Shown: positions 44,754-54,494, counted from the first letter of the stretch. The stretch: 64,000 bases of DNA from an uncultured Alphaproteobacteria bacterium (GCA_902574225.1 CACGMO010000001.1:62001-126000), one strand, 5' to 3'. Numbers and translations are program-made. The notes: generated by a model not told the origin, from the letters alone.

Positions 44754-46022
44754 ATGAGTAAGTCTGGATCAACATCTAATAAAAATACGCTCTTTTGTTC
44801 CTTCTGCGGTAAAAGTCAGCATGAAGTGAAAAAGCTTATAGCGGGGCCAACGGTTTTTATATGTGATGAATGTGTAGAATTATGTATGGATATCATAAAA
44901 GAAGAAGTTAAGACAAATGAAGGTAAGGGTGCAACGTCATCAATTCCAGCTCCAAAAGAAATCTTTGAAGTATTGAATGATTACGTAATTGGGCAGACTT
45001 CAGCAAAGAAAATTTTATCTGTTGCTGTTCATAACCACTACAAACGAATAGGATATTCACCCAAAAAGGGAGACGTCGAACTTCAGAAATCTAATATTAT
45101 GCTAATAGGGCCAACTGGTTGTGGCAAAACTCTTCTGGCTCAAACATTAGCTCGAATTTTAGATGTTCCTTTCACTATGGCCGATGCTACTACCCTCACT
45201 GAGGCGGGATATGTGGGAGAGGACGTAGAGAACATCATTCTTAAGTTATTACAACAAGCTGAGTATAATGTAGAGAAGGCACAAAGAGGAATAGTTTATA
45301 TAGATGAGATCGACAAAATAAGCCGTAAGACAGACAATCCATCAATCACAAGAGATGTATCCGGTGAAGGCGTACAACAAGCTCTATTGAAAATTATGGA
45401 GGGTACTGTTGCCTCCGTGCCACCTCAGGGTGGACGAAAACATCCTCAACAAGAATTTTTACAAGTTGATACAACGAATATTTTATTCATTTGTGGAGGT
45501 GCTTTTGCAGGTCTTGAAAAAGTTATTTCTTCAAGAGGGGAAACCAAGAGTATAGGTTTTGGAGCTGACGTTAGTGGCCCAGACAGCAGAAAAATTGGAG
45601 ATATAATCTGTGATGTTGAGCCCCAAGACTTGTTAAAATTTGGGCTTATTCCCGAGTTCGTAGGAAGGCTGCCTGTTGTAGCTACGTTGAATGATTTGAA
45701 TATTGAAGCTATGATCAAAATACTAAACGAACCAAAGAATGCGCTTATTAAACAATTTAAAAAATTATTTGAATTAGAAGGTGTAAAGCTTACGTTTACT
45801 GAGGAGGCTCTTAAAAGCATAGCAAATAAGGCAATAAAGCGGAAAACGGGTGCTAGAGCTTTACGTTCGATATTAGAAAAGATTCTGTTAGACTCTATGT
45901 TTGATCTGCCCTCACTACAGTCAGTAGAAGAGGTGGTTGTAAACGAGGATGCTGTTGATAAGGACACTGAGCCATTAATGATATATAGCGAAAGTTCTGA
46001 GGAACCCGCTTCTGCGTCATAG
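44754..46022 (+). CDS. clpX: ATP-dependent Clp protease ATP-binding subunit ClpX
   Basis: ClpX unfolds tagged substrates for ClpP. The N-terminal zinc-binding domain has four cysteines ([11 protein letters not shown] and [10 protein letters not shown]). The AAA+ core has Walker [12 protein letters not shown], Walker [11 protein letters not shown], pore loop EAGYVGED and arginine-finger region [11 protein letters not shown]. Length 422 is normal. lon, which often follows clpX in alphaproteobacteria, is not here; a complex I accessory gene follows after 11 bp. Confidence 0.97.
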   Translation: MSKSGSTSNKNTLFCSFCGKSQHEVKKLIAGPTVFICDECVELCMDIIKEEVKTNEGKGATSSIPAPKEIFEVLNDYVIGQTSAKKILSVAVHNHYKRIGYSPKKGDVELQKSNIMLIGPTGCGKTLLAQTLARILDVPFTMADATTLTEAGYVGEDVENIILKLLQQAEYNVEKAQRGIVYIDEIDKISRKTDNPSITRDVSGEGVQQALLKIMEGTVASVPPQGGRKHPQQEFLQVDTTNILFICGGAFAGLEKVISSRGETKSIGFGADVSGPDSRKIGDIICDVEPQDLLKFGLIPEFVGRLPVVATLNDLNIEAMIKILNEPKNALIKQFKKLFELEGVKLTFTEEALKSIANKAIKRKTGARALRSILEKILLDSMFDLPSLQSVEEVVVNEDAVDKDTEPLMIYSESSEEPASAS

Positions 46023-46033
46023 GATCGAAACAA

Positions 46034-46423
46034 ATGGTTTTAAAAAAATTGTTAAGGCTTTTATTCACTTGGTGGAATGGGACTACCGCTGGAACCAAAT
46101 TGCATACCTTTTTTAATGGTAAAAAAGTTGGCGAAGATTATTTCGGTAATTTTTATTATGAAAGTAAAGATAAAAAAAATCGTTGGTGTATATATTCTAA
46201 TGAATCTGAGGCTTCAAAAATTAGTCCTGAATGGAACAGCTGGCTTAGATTTATTTCAGTTGCACGTCCAAAGGATAACGAAACGAGGCATGAGTGGCAG
46301 AAGCTTTTTAATGGTAACTTAACTGGTCTAGACAGTGTTTATAAGCCACGCACAGTGAGAACTAGTTCAAAGGAAGAATTGAAGAGCTATCAATCCGACT
46401 ATAAAGCATGGAAACCTGAGTAA
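46034..46423 (+). CDS. NADH:ubiquinone oxidoreductase 17.2 kDa-like subunit (NDUFA12 family)
   Basis: This 129-residue protein belongs to the NDUFA12/B17.2 family, an accessory subunit of complex I found in mitochondria and alphaproteobacteria. WWNGTTAGTKLHTFFNGKKVGEDYFGN, split here into WNGTTAGTKLHTFFNGK and VGEDYFGNFYYE, is the typical start. RWCIYSNESEASKISPEWNSW carries the family's central motif and YKAWKPE ends it. It sits beside mlaD and near aat-accC-accB, the usual alphaproteobacterial neighbourhood; DUF2155, commonly between, is missing. Confidence 0.92.
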   Translation: MVLKKLLRLLFTWWNGTTAGTKLHTFFNGKKVGEDYFGNFYYESKDKKNRWCIYSNESEASKISPEWNSWLRFISVARPKDNETRHEWQKLFNGNLTGLDSVYKPRTVRTSSKEELKSYQSDYKAWKPE

Positions 46424-46430
46424 ACTGAAA

Positions 46431-46877
46431 ATGAAGGTTAATTTTCTTGATGCTTTTCTTGGGTTTTTAGTTTTGTTGATTACCGGTTTATTTCTTTTTT
46501 ACGTATATGCAACAGTTGATAGTAAACTTTTCAAGAGCGATAGCTTTCGATTACATGCTCGCTTCGATAACGTCGAGGGTATAGTGAGTGGTAGCAAGGT
46601 AAAGATGGCTGGGGTAAATATTGGAACTGTTAAAAGTGTTTCTTTGGAACCAGATAATTTTATTGCCTCTATAACAATGGACTTTGATAAGGAATATAGT
46701 TTTCCAGATGATACGGAAGCTTCTGTGCAGTTGGAAGGTCTATTAGGAGGGAGCTATATATCGATCCTACCAGGGGGATCAGATGTCCTGTTATTGAACA
46801 ATCAAGAGATCATTTATACTCAAGGTTCAACAAGCCTTTTAAATTTGATGCTAAAGTTTGCTAATACCGATCAGTGA
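46431..46877 (+). CDS. mlaD: MlaD-like MCE-domain lipid transport protein
   Basis: MlaD is the periplasmic, membrane-anchored MCE subunit of the Mla ABC system that returns phospholipids from the outer membrane. One N-terminal membrane helix spans residues 6-29. The MCE domain begins at LHARFDNVEGIVSGSKVKMAG and continues through VQLEGLLGGSYISILPGG. 148 residues is a single-MCE size. Its last 27 bases overlap the 3' end of the convergent aat gene. mlaE and mlaF are not in the window. Confidence 0.9.
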   Translation: MKVNFLDAFLGFLVLLITGLFLFYVYATVDSKLFKSDSFRLHARFDNVEGIVSGSKVKMAGVNIGTVKSVSLEPDNFIASITMDFDKEYSFPDDTEASVQLEGLLGGSYISILPGGSDVLLLNNQEIIYTQGSTSLLNLMLKFANTDQ

Positions 46878-47525
46878 CTTCATTTCTGCTTTGTTAATCA
46901 GCATTTCATCGATTATTACGCTACTAGGTTTGATAAATGGTACTTTTTCAGAAGTCGACCTTTTAATTAAATTTAAAAATAAAGCTCTTGATATCTCTTT
47001 TGCTCCCATAGTTCTGAGATGATCAGTCATAAATTGAACATCTAATAATGAAAACTTATTCAAAGCTAACGTCCCCATTAGTGCAATTAATGCCAGTTTT
47101 GATCCATTTGAACTTGTTGAAAACATACTTTCTGCAAAAAAAACCTTGCCTATTGCTACCCCATATAGACCTCCTTTTAATTTTTTATCTTCCCAAACTT
47201 CTATTGAATGAGCGTACCCTAGATCATGCAAAGTATTATAAGTAGATTTAATTGATTTATTTATCCAAGTTTCTTCTCGGTTTGCGCAGTTTGAGATAGT
47301 CGATAAAAAATCATGGTTAATGGAAAATTCAAATTTCTTTTTGCGGCATAATTTTTTAAGGCTTCTAGATATATGTAATTTTGAGATCGGTATTACTGCT
47401 CTTACTATTGGATTACACCAAAAGATTTGATTATCATCATTATGGTCTCCCATTGGGAAAAGACCATTTCTATAAAGATTAATTAGGGTACTTGGGTTTA
47501 TATCGTTATTAGAGCGAGTAAGCAA
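46851..47525 (-). CDS. aat: Leucyl/phenylalanyl-tRNA-protein transferase
   Basis: Aat attaches Leu or Phe to N-terminal Lys/Arg of proteins to mark them for ClpAP (N-degron pathway). YRNGLFPMG near residue 18, IFWCNPIVRAVIP near 34, AHSIEVWEDKKLKGGLYG near 98 and FFAESMF near 128 are the family blocks. 224 residues is usual. It starts at a TTG directly after the accC stop (TAATTG), so it depends on coupling with accC. The 3' end overlaps mlaD. Confidence 0.93.
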   Translation of the reverse strand: MLTRSNNDINPSTLINLYRNGLFPMGDHNDDNQIFWCNPIVRAVIPISKLHISRSLKKLCRKKKFEFSINHDFLSTISNCANREETWINKSIKSTYNTLHDLGYAHSIEVWEDKKLKGGLYGVAIGKVFFAESMFSTSSNGSKLALIALMGTLALNKFSLLDVQFMTDHLRTMGAKEISRALFLNLIKRSTSEKVPFIKPSSVIIDEMLINKAEMKSLIGISKL

Positions 47526-48872
47526 TTATTGAGCCTTATCAGAGAGCCAGTGCTCAAGCCAATGTATATTATAATCCCCACTCTTAAAGTCTTCTTCGTC
47601 TATAATTTCCTTAAAAAGATCCATTGTTGTGTGGACTCCGTCTATAATAAGTTCGTCCAGAGCTCTTGATAGCCTACTAAGGGCCAATGACCTACTATCA
47701 GCATGCACAATCAATTTTCCTATGAGACTGTCGTAGAAGGGTGGGACTTTAAAACCATTATAAATGGCGCTATCCATTCTAATCCCAATGCCTCCTGGAG
47801 AGTGGAATTCAATTATGTTACCTGGTGATGGTGAAAAAGATGGAAGGCGTTCAGCATTAATTCGGCATTCTATTGCATGACCCTTAGGTTTAAGAGTTTC
47901 TTGAGAAAGGGACATATCCATTCCGGAGGCGACACGTATTTGTTCTTTTACTAAATCGATACCAAAAACAGCCTCAGTTATTGGGTGCTCAACTTGGAGT
48001 CTAGTATTCATCTCGATAAAGAAGAACTCTCCATTTTCATACAAAAACTCTATCGTTCCTGCTCCTTCATACTTCATCTTACTCACTGCATCGGAACAAA
48101 TTTTTCCAATTTTTTTTATCTCGTCTGGTGTAACTCCTGGGCTTGGTGTCTCTTCTAGTACTTTTTGGTGTCGTCTTTGTAGGGAACAGTCTCTCTCTCC
48201 TAAATGTACAGCTTTTCCTTTTCCATCTCCAAAGATTTGAATTTCAATGTGCCTTGGTTTTTCTAAGTACTTTTCCATATATACTGTATCGTCATTAAAG
48301 CTTTTCTTTGCCTCTGATTTTGCTTGCAAAAATAATTTCTCTAGTTGATCATAGCCAGAGATTATCTTCATTCCTATTCCACCGCCCCCGGCTGCGGCTT
48401 TTAATAGAACAGGAAAGCCTATTTTTTTTGCGATAATATAAGCATCATCAACATCTTTGACTTCACCATTAGAGCCTGGAACACATGGAACATTGAATGT
48501 TTCCATTTGGGCTTTTGCATTTATTTTGTCGCCCATCGTATTTATATGAGAGACGGAGGGACCAATAAATTTTATTCTATGATATGCCAAAATTTCTGCA
48601 AAATTTGCATTTTCTGATAAGAATCCATAGCCAGGATGTACAGCTTCACTTCCAGTAATTTCACATGCAGATATAATTGAGGGAATAGAAAGATAACTTT
48701 TTGCGCTCTCTGCTGGCCCAATACACACACTTTCGTCAGCCATCCTTACATGCATTGCATTTACGTCGGCTTGGGAATAAACCGCCACAGTTTTTATACC
48801 CATTTCCTTACAAGTCCTTATTACTCGAAGTGCAATTTCACCTCTATTGGCAATCAAAATTTTTTTAAACAT
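47526..48872 (-). CDS. accC: Acetyl-CoA carboxylase biotin carboxylase subunit
   Basis: AccC carboxylates biotin on AccB with ATP and bicarbonate, starting fatty acid synthesis. The N-terminal ANRGEIALRVIRTCKEMGI, the ATP-grasp glycine loop KAAAGGGGIGMKI near residue 160 and the catalytic EMNTRLQVEHPITE near 289 are present. Length 448 is usual. It begins right after the accB stop (TAAATG) and ends at the first base before aat, so accB-accC-aat is one tight operon. Confidence 0.96.
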   Translation of the reverse strand: MFKKILIANRGEIALRVIRTCKEMGIKTVAVYSQADVNAMHVRMADESVCIGPAESAKSYLSIPSIISACEITGSEAVHPGYGFLSENANFAEILAYHRIKFIGPSVSHINTMGDKINAKAQMETFNVPCVPGSNGEVKDVDDAYIIAKKIGFPVLLKAAAGGGGIGMKIISGYDQLEKLFLQAKSEAKKSFNDDTVYMEKYLEKPRHIEIQIFGDGKGKAVHLGERDCSLQRRHQKVLEETPSPGVTPDEIKKIGKICSDAVSKMKYEGAGTIEFLYENGEFFFIEMNTRLQVEHPITEAVFGIDLVKEQIRVASGMDMSLSQETLKPKGHAIECRINAERLPSFSPSPGNIIEFHSPGGIGIRMDSAIYNGFKVPPFYDSLIGKLIVHADSRSLALSRLSRALDELIIDGVHTTMDLFKEIIDEEDFKSGDYNIHWLEHWLSDKAQ

Positions 48873-49358
48873 TTATGGTTCTATAATTACTAGTGGTGTG
48901 TCAAACTCAACAGGACTTTCATTATTTACTAATATTTCTTTTACCGTTCCTTCGATTGTTGAGGGAATTTGGTTCATTGTTTTCATTGCCTCAATAATTA
49001 ATATTGTGTCGCCTTTCTTTAACTTTTTACCAACTTGAATAAACGTTGGTTCTTCTGGTGAAGGCGACAAATAAACTGTCCCAACCATAGGGGATTTAAT
49101 AACATTGAGATTTTCTGTTGAAATTTTAGATTTTTCTTCCAGAACAAGTCCCTCGGTCTGAATAGAACTATTATCGACTTTAACTGCCTTTCTTTCCTGT
49201 GAATGAGCGACCGAAACGGAGTTATTGATCTTTATTTTGAGTCTGTGTTTATCCGTTAAAGTACGTGATACTTCTAAAGAAGATAAGTTTTTATCTTTTA
49301 TTGTTTTAACAAGGTAATCAATGAAAGATTTTTCAATTTCTAAATCATTTTTTTTCAT
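48873..49358 (-). CDS. accB: Biotin carboxyl carrier protein of acetyl-CoA carboxylase
   Basis: AccB carries biotin between AccC and the AccAD transferase. The biotinylated lysine is in LIIEAMKTMNQIPS near residue 124, and the thumb-containing lipoyl-like domain begins at IKSPMVGTVYLSP. The middle linker is charged. The track begins at a TTG at 49373; ATG 49358 gives the usual N-terminus MKKNDLEIEK and 161 residues, so I prefer it. A 100-bp gap to the upstream rne gene contains a perfect palindrome. Confidence 0.93.
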   Translation of the reverse strand: MKKNDLEIEKSFIDYLVKTIKDKNLSSLEVSRTLTDKHRLKIKINNSVSVAHSQERKAVKVDNSSIQTEGLVLEEKSKISTENLNVIKSPMVGTVYLSPSPEEPTFIQVGKKLKKGDTILIIEAMKTMNQIPSTIEGTVKEILVNNESPVEFDTPLVIIEP

Positions 49359-49406
49359 AGCTTGAGCTCGCAATAATGTACAATGTTGGGTGAAAATAAC
49401 ATGGTT

Positions 49407-49427
49407 GATTATATTATCAATATAATC
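49407..49427 (-). promoter_or_regulatory. Perfect AT-rich palindrome upstream of accB
   Basis: GATTATATT and AATATAATC form a perfect 9-bp inverted repeat with a 3-base centre, 48 bp before accB and 32 bp after the rne stop. It lacks a T tail on either side. It could be an operator for accB-accC or a weak hairpin. The pairing is seen; function is unknown. Confidence 0.4.
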
Positions 49428-49459
49428 TTTACAACTATGGATTTATCAATTTTTAAGGA

Positions 49460-51682
49460 TTAACGGTCCCACCAACCCTTTTTTCCCATTTTTGCATTTT
49501 TAACATTATCATCCTTCTCTATTGATTTATTATCATTAGTTTTTAGTCCCTCTATTGTCTTTTTTGCACTAGCTTTAGTACGCGGTTTTGCCGCTTTTTC
49601 CTTTTTCGTGCTAAGTGTGGTACCTGTAGTCTCTGTTTGGCCTTCAATACCTTTAACAGTAGATTTGTCCAAATTTTTGTTCCCTATTGGAGGTGATAAT
49701 TCTGCCTCTTTATCGTATGCTGAATTTTGTATAATACTTGTCTCGTTAGCTTGCACTGATGTTTCTATTTCTTTTTGGTGTCTTCTTTTTCTTTTCCTTT
49801 TTCGCTTTTTGTATTCTTCAGAATCTTCTCTACTATTTCCACTATTATTGTTATTGGATGTCTTGTGATCGTGTACGCTTGCAAAATTTTCTTTTTTATT
49901 TTCTTTTTCTTTCTTGTTAGCTCTTTGTTTGTTGTTCTCTGTATTTTTCTTTACTCGCTTATCATCAAGTGGTGTTTCTATTAAATAATGCGGAGAAATT
50001 AAATTAGATTCTGCATGCAATTCTATTGTAATTTGATATCGGTTCTCGATTAAAATTATGTGATCTCTTTTATAATTAATCAAAAAATTTGTTGTCTGGA
50101 CTGGGGCCTTTACTTTTAGAACATCCTTCATTCTTGCTGATGACCCTTCTTTATCTAGGTCTCTCAATATTTGGAGAGCTAATGACTCATCAGAGCGAGT
50201 GGAGCCAGTGCCATGACAAAAGGAACATGGCATTGTAGTTGACTCTAGCATTCCTGGCCTCAATCTTTGTCGTGACATTTCGAGTAGGCCAAAAGACGAA
50301 ATTCTTCCAATTTGTATTCTTGCTCTGTCAAGACTAATGCACTCTTTTATCTTTTTTTCCACAGCAATATTATTTTTTCTTTCCTCCATATCTATGAAAT
50401 CAATAACAATAAGGCCTGCTAAATCCCTTAATTTAAGTTGCCTGGCTATTTCTGAAGCGGCCTCCATATTTGTCTTAAGTGCAGTTTCCTCTATACTCCG
50501 TTCCTTTGTTGCTCTCCCAGAGTTCACATCAATTGCTACTAAGGCTTCTGTTATTCCAATAACGATATAACCTCCTGATTTTAGCTGCACAATGGGATTA
50601 AACATTTCTTGAAGATAATTTTCAACTTCATAAAATGTAAATATAGGCACCTTACCATCATATTTTTTGACATACTTTGCATGTGATGGCATCAATAGCT
50701 TAAGATACGACTTGGCTTCCTTGTAAGCCTCTTCTCCTTCAACAACTATTTCTTTGATATCTCTATCATATAAGTCTCTAATAGCCCTTTTTATTAAGTT
50801 TCCCTCGGCATGAATAAGAGTTGGAGCTATAGAGCTCAATGTTTGCTCCCTGATTGATTCCCAGCCCTTTAGTAAAAAATCATAGTCTCTTCTAATTTCA
50901 GTTTTTGTTCGATTTCCGCCAGCTGTACGAATAATTAAACCGCTGTTGGGTTTTATATTTAAATCTTCGATAATTTTTTTGAGCTTAACACGATCTTTAA
51001 GTACAGTTATTTTCTTTGAAATTCCTCCACCCCTCGACGTATTAGGCATCAGAACGCAGTATCTTCCAGCTATAGAAAGATAAGTTGTTAAAGCGGCCCC
51101 TTTGTTTCCTCGTTCTTCCTTTGTTACCTGTACCAGTAATATTTGACGAACCTTGATTACCTCTTGAATTTTATATTTCCTTTGAAAAGGTCTTTTTGCT
51201 GAGAAAGGGTCTTCTTCTAAAATTTCAGCAGAATTATCTTTATTTCTATCATTAACTACATAAGTATCATTCGGGTGCAACTCGTTTTCTGATCTGTGAT
51301 TGAAAGAACCCTCTAGGCTAGGAGATTCATCCATACCGTTGAAAGGTCCTTCTTCTTTAATTGTATCCATCTCGTTTTCATGAATACTTTCTTCTGCTGC
51401 TAACTGTTCTGCCAATAAGGCCTCTTTGTCAGCTAATGGTATTTGGTAGTAATCGGGATGTATTTCTGAAAATGCTAGAAAGCCGTGCCTATTACCACCG
51501 TAATCAAGAAAAGCTGCCTGTAGAGATGGTTCAACTCTGGTTACCTTAGCGAGGTATATGTTTCCTGTAATTTGTGCTTTTTCATTGCTCTCAAAATCAA
51601 AATCGTGAGTTTGAGATGACTCTGCAACCACAACTCTGGTTTCTTCAGGATGCGCAGCATCGATAAGTAGTTTCTTTTCCAT
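49460..51682 (-). CDS. rne: Ribonuclease E/G family endoribonuclease
   Basis: RNase E starts mRNA decay and processes rRNA and tRNA at the membrane. The S1 domain (GNIYLAKVTRVEPSLQAAF) is interrupted by an acidic insertion of about 80 residues, as in alphaproteobacterial RNase E. The catalytic aspartates are in VAIDVNSGRATKERS and IVIDFIDMEERKNN, and the zinc link is CSFCHGTG near residue 488. The C-terminal ~160 residues are low-complexity, lysine- and asparagine-rich, with a run KKRKRKRKRRHQKE. It closes with the conserved GKKGWWDR. 740 residues is on the short side. Confidence 0.94.
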   Translation of the reverse strand: MEKKLLIDAAHPEETRVVVAESSQTHDFDFESNEKAQITGNIYLAKVTRVEPSLQAAFLDYGGNRHGFLAFSEIHPDYYQIPLADKEALLAEQLAAEESIHENEMDTIKEEGPFNGMDESPSLEGSFNHRSENELHPNDTYVVNDRNKDNSAEILEEDPFSAKRPFQRKYKIQEVIKVRQILLVQVTKEERGNKGAALTTYLSIAGRYCVLMPNTSRGGGISKKITVLKDRVKLKKIIEDLNIKPNSGLIIRTAGGNRTKTEIRRDYDFLLKGWESIREQTLSSIAPTLIHAEGNLIKRAIRDLYDRDIKEIVVEGEEAYKEAKSYLKLLMPSHAKYVKKYDGKVPIFTFYEVENYLQEMFNPIVQLKSGGYIVIGITEALVAIDVNSGRATKERSIEETALKTNMEAASEIARQLKLRDLAGLIVIDFIDMEERKNNIAVEKKIKECISLDRARIQIGRISSFGLLEMSRQRLRPGMLESTTMPCSFCHGTGSTRSDESLALQILRDLDKEGSSARMKDVLKVKAPVQTTNFLINYKRDHIILIENRYQITIELHAESNLISPHYLIETPLDDKRVKKNTENNKQRANKKEKENKKENFASVHDHKTSNNNNSGNSREDSEEYKKRKRKRKRRHQKEIETSVQANETSIIQNSAYDKEAELSPPIGNKNLDKSTVKGIEGQTETTGTTLSTKKEKAAKPRTKASAKKTIEGLKTNDNKSIEKDDNVKNAKMGKKGWWDR

Positions 51683-52025
51683 TGTGAAATCTCGCCTTTA
51701 AAGGAAAGAAAATAAATTTTTATTATTTTTTCCTGTTTAAACAAATGTTTATCCTCATGCCTACTTTTAATTTATCTGTAATATACAGACCTAAAAACTA
51801 GACATTGTTTAATTCTTAATTTTTGCCAAATTTTGTTATGATCATTTCTTCGGCATCTATAAATAAAGTAAACAATTGAGATAAAATATACAAGTAATTT
51901 AGTTTTATTTTTATTTTTGTATTAGGATATGAAATAGACACATGATAGATTTTATTTGTTTCCATTATAGAACTAATGTCTACTAACTTATCATTCTTAT
52001 AATTATTTTGCTATCGAGCTTTTTT
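51683..52025. other. Gene-free region between divergent rne and prfB
   Basis: About 340 very AT-rich bases separate two genes that diverge. Promoters for both should lie here. RNase E leaders in other bacteria control their own mRNA decay, and this leader could be long enough for that. I found no convincing -35/-10 pair or hairpin; several AT-rich stretches resemble -10 boxes by chance. Confidence 0.35.
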
Positions 52026-53123
52026 ATGAGTGCAGAAATACAAAAATATATTTTAGAGATCTCCAACTCCTTAAACTTAATCTCAAGAAGGATTGAGTTT
52101 GAGACACTTCAAGACAGAATATCTAGCAAGACTTCAGAATGTGAGAACCCCGAAATATGGAAAGATCAAGCTTTAGCCAAATCTTTAATGAGAGAGAGAC
52201 AGGCATTATTGGAGCGGTTTGAAACCTTTAATAAACTCCAAAATGAGTTTAATGATATCAAGACTCTTTTTGAGATCGGATCCGAAGAAAAAGATGAGTC
52301 GCTTATGATTGAATTAGAAAATTCGTTTTCAAAATTAAAAAATGAGGTTTCAGAAGTAGAGGTCCTATCTTTGCTTGATGGCGAAGCGGACGCAAATGAT
52401 GCTTTCTTAGAAATAAACTCTGGAGCTGGAGGCACCGAAAGCTGTGACTGGGCGCAAATGCTCGCTAGGATGTATTTTAGGTGGGCTGAAAAGAAAAAAT
52501 ACAAAATTCAGCTAATTTCTGAGAGCCAAGGTGAGGAAGCTGGTATTAAATCATGTTGTTATAAGATCATTGGAAATAACGCATACGGTTGGTTAAGAGC
52601 AGAAAGCGGGGTCCATCGTCTGGTTCGTATTTCTCCTTTTGATAGCTCATCAAGAAGGCATACGTCATTTTCCTCCGTATGGGTATATCCAGTAGTAGAT
52701 GATAACTTTGACATAGAAATTAATCCCTCAGACCTGAGAATTGATACCTTTAGATCTTCCGGCCCAGGTGGGCAGCATGCAAATAAAACAGATTCTGCTG
52801 TTAGAATAACTCATTTGCCAACCGGAATCGTCGTGACAAGTTCTGAAAAATCTCAACATCAAAACAGAGCAAATTGCATGTCAGCTTTAAAATCTAGATT
52901 ATATGAATTAGAGATGCGTAGAAGGAATGAAAGCATTCAAGAAAGTCATAATCAGAAGGGTGAAGCAGGTTGGGGAAATCAAATTAGATCTTATGTTCTT
53001 CACCCTTATCAAATGGTTAAGGATTTGAGAAGTGGAGAAGAAAGTAGCGATACTCAAAGGATTCTGGATGGTGATTTAGACCGTTTTATGTCTTCAGTCT
53101 TATCTTTAGATTCTTCTAGATAG
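52026..53123 (+). CDS. prfB: Peptide chain release factor 2 (no programmed frameshift)
   Basis: RF2 ends translation at UAA and UGA. The codon-recognition SPF tripeptide is in LVRISPFDSSSRRHTSF and the catalytic GGQ in SSGPGGQHANKTDSAVR. The frame is continuous: there is no in-frame TGA near codon 25, so the autoregulatory frameshift of many bacteria is absent, as usual in alphaproteobacteria. ATG 52026 is preferred to the track TTG 52008; it gives 365 residues. Its stop directly abuts the 3' end of the convergent bactofilin gene. mrcA/ponA, often upstream in this class, is missing. Confidence 0.95.
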   Translation: MSAEIQKYILEISNSLNLISRRIEFETLQDRISSKTSECENPEIWKDQALAKSLMRERQALLERFETFNKLQNEFNDIKTLFEIGSEEKDESLMIELENSFSKLKNEVSEVEVLSLLDGEADANDAFLEINSGAGGTESCDWAQMLARMYFRWAEKKKYKIQLISESQGEEAGIKSCCYKIIGNNAYGWLRAESGVHRLVRISPFDSSSRRHTSFSSVWVYPVVDDNFDIEINPSDLRIDTFRSSGPGGQHANKTDSAVRITHLPTGIVVTSSEKSQHQNRANCMSALKSRLYELEMRRRNESIQESHNQKGEAGWGNQIRSYVLHPYQMVKDLRSGEESSDTQRILDGDLDRFMSSVLSLDSSR

Positions 53124-53603
53124 TTATTTCTTTTTGTCTGGTATATTTTCAAACGGATTATCTGATCGCTGAACTGTACCCTCAAAATGTGCACCGCTTT
53201 CGATCGCTATTGCTTTGTGTATTATATCACCTTGTACTCTCGCTTTGTTTGTAAGACGTACCTTAAGACCGCGTACGCAACCAATCACATTCCCATTAAT
53301 AATAACATCATCTGCTATTATTTCTCCCTTTATCCTGGATGTTTCGCCCACGGTAAGCAAGTGAGCTTGAATATCACCTTCTATGATACCTTCTATCTGA
53401 ACATCTCCGGAGGTAAGAAGGTTTCCCTTTACTTTCAGATCACTTGACAGAACTGATGGAGGAACTTTTGTAAAAACCTTATCATCTGTGGTCACACCAG
53501 TGGGCTCTTTTCTGGGAGAAACTGTATCTGGGTCTTTAGGCGGCACTGGGACAGGAGCCACTATCATATCTTTATTTTCGGGTTTTTTTGATTTTTTAAA
53601 CAT
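53124..53603 (-). CDS. Bactofilin
   Basis: Bactofilins polymerise without nucleotides into cytoskeletal filaments linked to cell shape or stalks. The 159-residue protein has a charged, proline-rich N-terminal tail to about residue 55 and then a beta-helix core of short repeats: VKGNLLTSGDVQIEGIIEGD, IKGEIIADDVIINGNVIG, ARVQGDIIHKAIAIESGAHF. A short tail ends it (DNPFENIPDKKK). The M23 peptidase gene that often accompanies bactofilin is not next to it. Confidence 0.9.
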   Translation of the reverse strand: MFKKSKKPENKDMIVAPVPVPPKDPDTVSPRKEPTGVTTDDKVFTKVPPSVLSSDLKVKGNLLTSGDVQIEGIIEGDIQAHLLTVGETSRIKGEIIADDVIINGNVIGCVRGLKVRLTNKARVQGDIIHKAIAIESGAHFEGTVQRSDNPFENIPDKKK

Positions 53604-53924
53604 ATCCGTGCCTCTATATTTGATTATTACGATTGAATGTCTTAGCTATTTTCTCAGAAATCATAATTTTTGTGTCTCTTATGATATTATCTTGTCAAAT
53701 TGGGTTGTTAATTAAAAAATCAGAAAATTGCTAATGTTTATTTTTATTTAGTTTAGTCATTACGCCTATTAAAATATTTATTTTTATGCGCAATTGAAAA
53801 TTTAAACTATCTTTTTCCTGGATACAATTGATTTTTGGACAAAAAAGGGGCGAGAGGAGTTTTGATCACTTTTTTTAGATTTAATAAAGTATGCCTTCAC
53901 CAAAAAGCAAGTGCATTCTTTCAA
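53604..53924. other. Gene-free region between bcp and bactofilin
   Basis: About 320 bases between two leftward genes, AT-rich, with one locally GC-rich purine patch (GGGGCGAGAGGAG) on the plus strand near 53850. I saw no gene, repeat or terminator. The bactofilin promoter must lie at the left edge. The purine patch looks like a ribosome site, but no supportable reading frame follows. Confidence 0.35.
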
Positions 53925-54407
53925 TTATAGATCTCTAATCAATTCTTGATACTTATCAAATACCTCGTTAACGTGTCCGTCAACCTTAACTTTTCTCCAG
54001 ATATATTTTACGCTTAAGCTCTCATCAATTAAGAATGTTGACCTTTCTGCACCCATGTATTTTTTTCCATACATAGATTTTTCTTTCCAAGCATTAAGAC
54101 TCTGAATAAGTTGTGTCTGAGGGTCAGATATCAAGGGAAATTGCAAATTAAGCTTTTTGGAAAATGATGTATGGCTTGCTAAAGTATCTTTGGATACCCC
54201 AAAAATTCTTACCCCTGCAGATTCAAACTCGGAATATCTTTCATTAAAGTCGCTTGCTTCTCTGGTGCATCCGGAAGTATTGTCTTTAGGGTATATGAAC
54301 AAAATAGCCCACTTTCCGAGTAAATCACTATCGCTGCATGTTTCTACCTTTGTTGCCTCCAAGCTAAAACTCGGAAGTTTATCATTCAAGCTTATCTCTT
54401 TCACCAT
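53925..54407 (-). CDS. bcp: Thiol peroxidase of the Bcp/PrxQ family
   Basis: Bcp reduces hydrogen peroxide and organic hydroperoxides through cysteine. The peroxidatic Cys is in YPKDNTSGCTREASDF near residue 46, preceded by WAILFIYPK. There is no cysteine five residues later, so it is not the atypical CxxxxC form; a resolving residue is not evident beyond a Cys near residue 19. Length 160 is usual. It diverges from the AsmA-like gene 87 bp away. Confidence 0.93.
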   Translation of the reverse strand: MVKEISLNDKLPSFSLEATKVETCSDSDLLGKWAILFIYPKDNTSGCTREASDFNERYSEFESAGVRIFGVSKDTLASHTSFSKKLNLQFPLISDPQTQLIQSLNAWKEKSMYGKKYMGAERSTFLIDESLSVKYIWRKVKVDGHVNEVFDKYQELIRDL

Positions 54408-54494
54408 ATCTGTCTATATCCTTACTTTTTAATAGGTTAGCTTATTCATGTGGTTTATATTGAAGCTATGTTTCACGACTAATCAAGGATATAA

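Noticed and set aside
52026-52120. Programmed +1 frameshift in prfB
   Set aside because: No in-frame TGA occurs near codon 25. The reading frame is continuous, as normal in this class.
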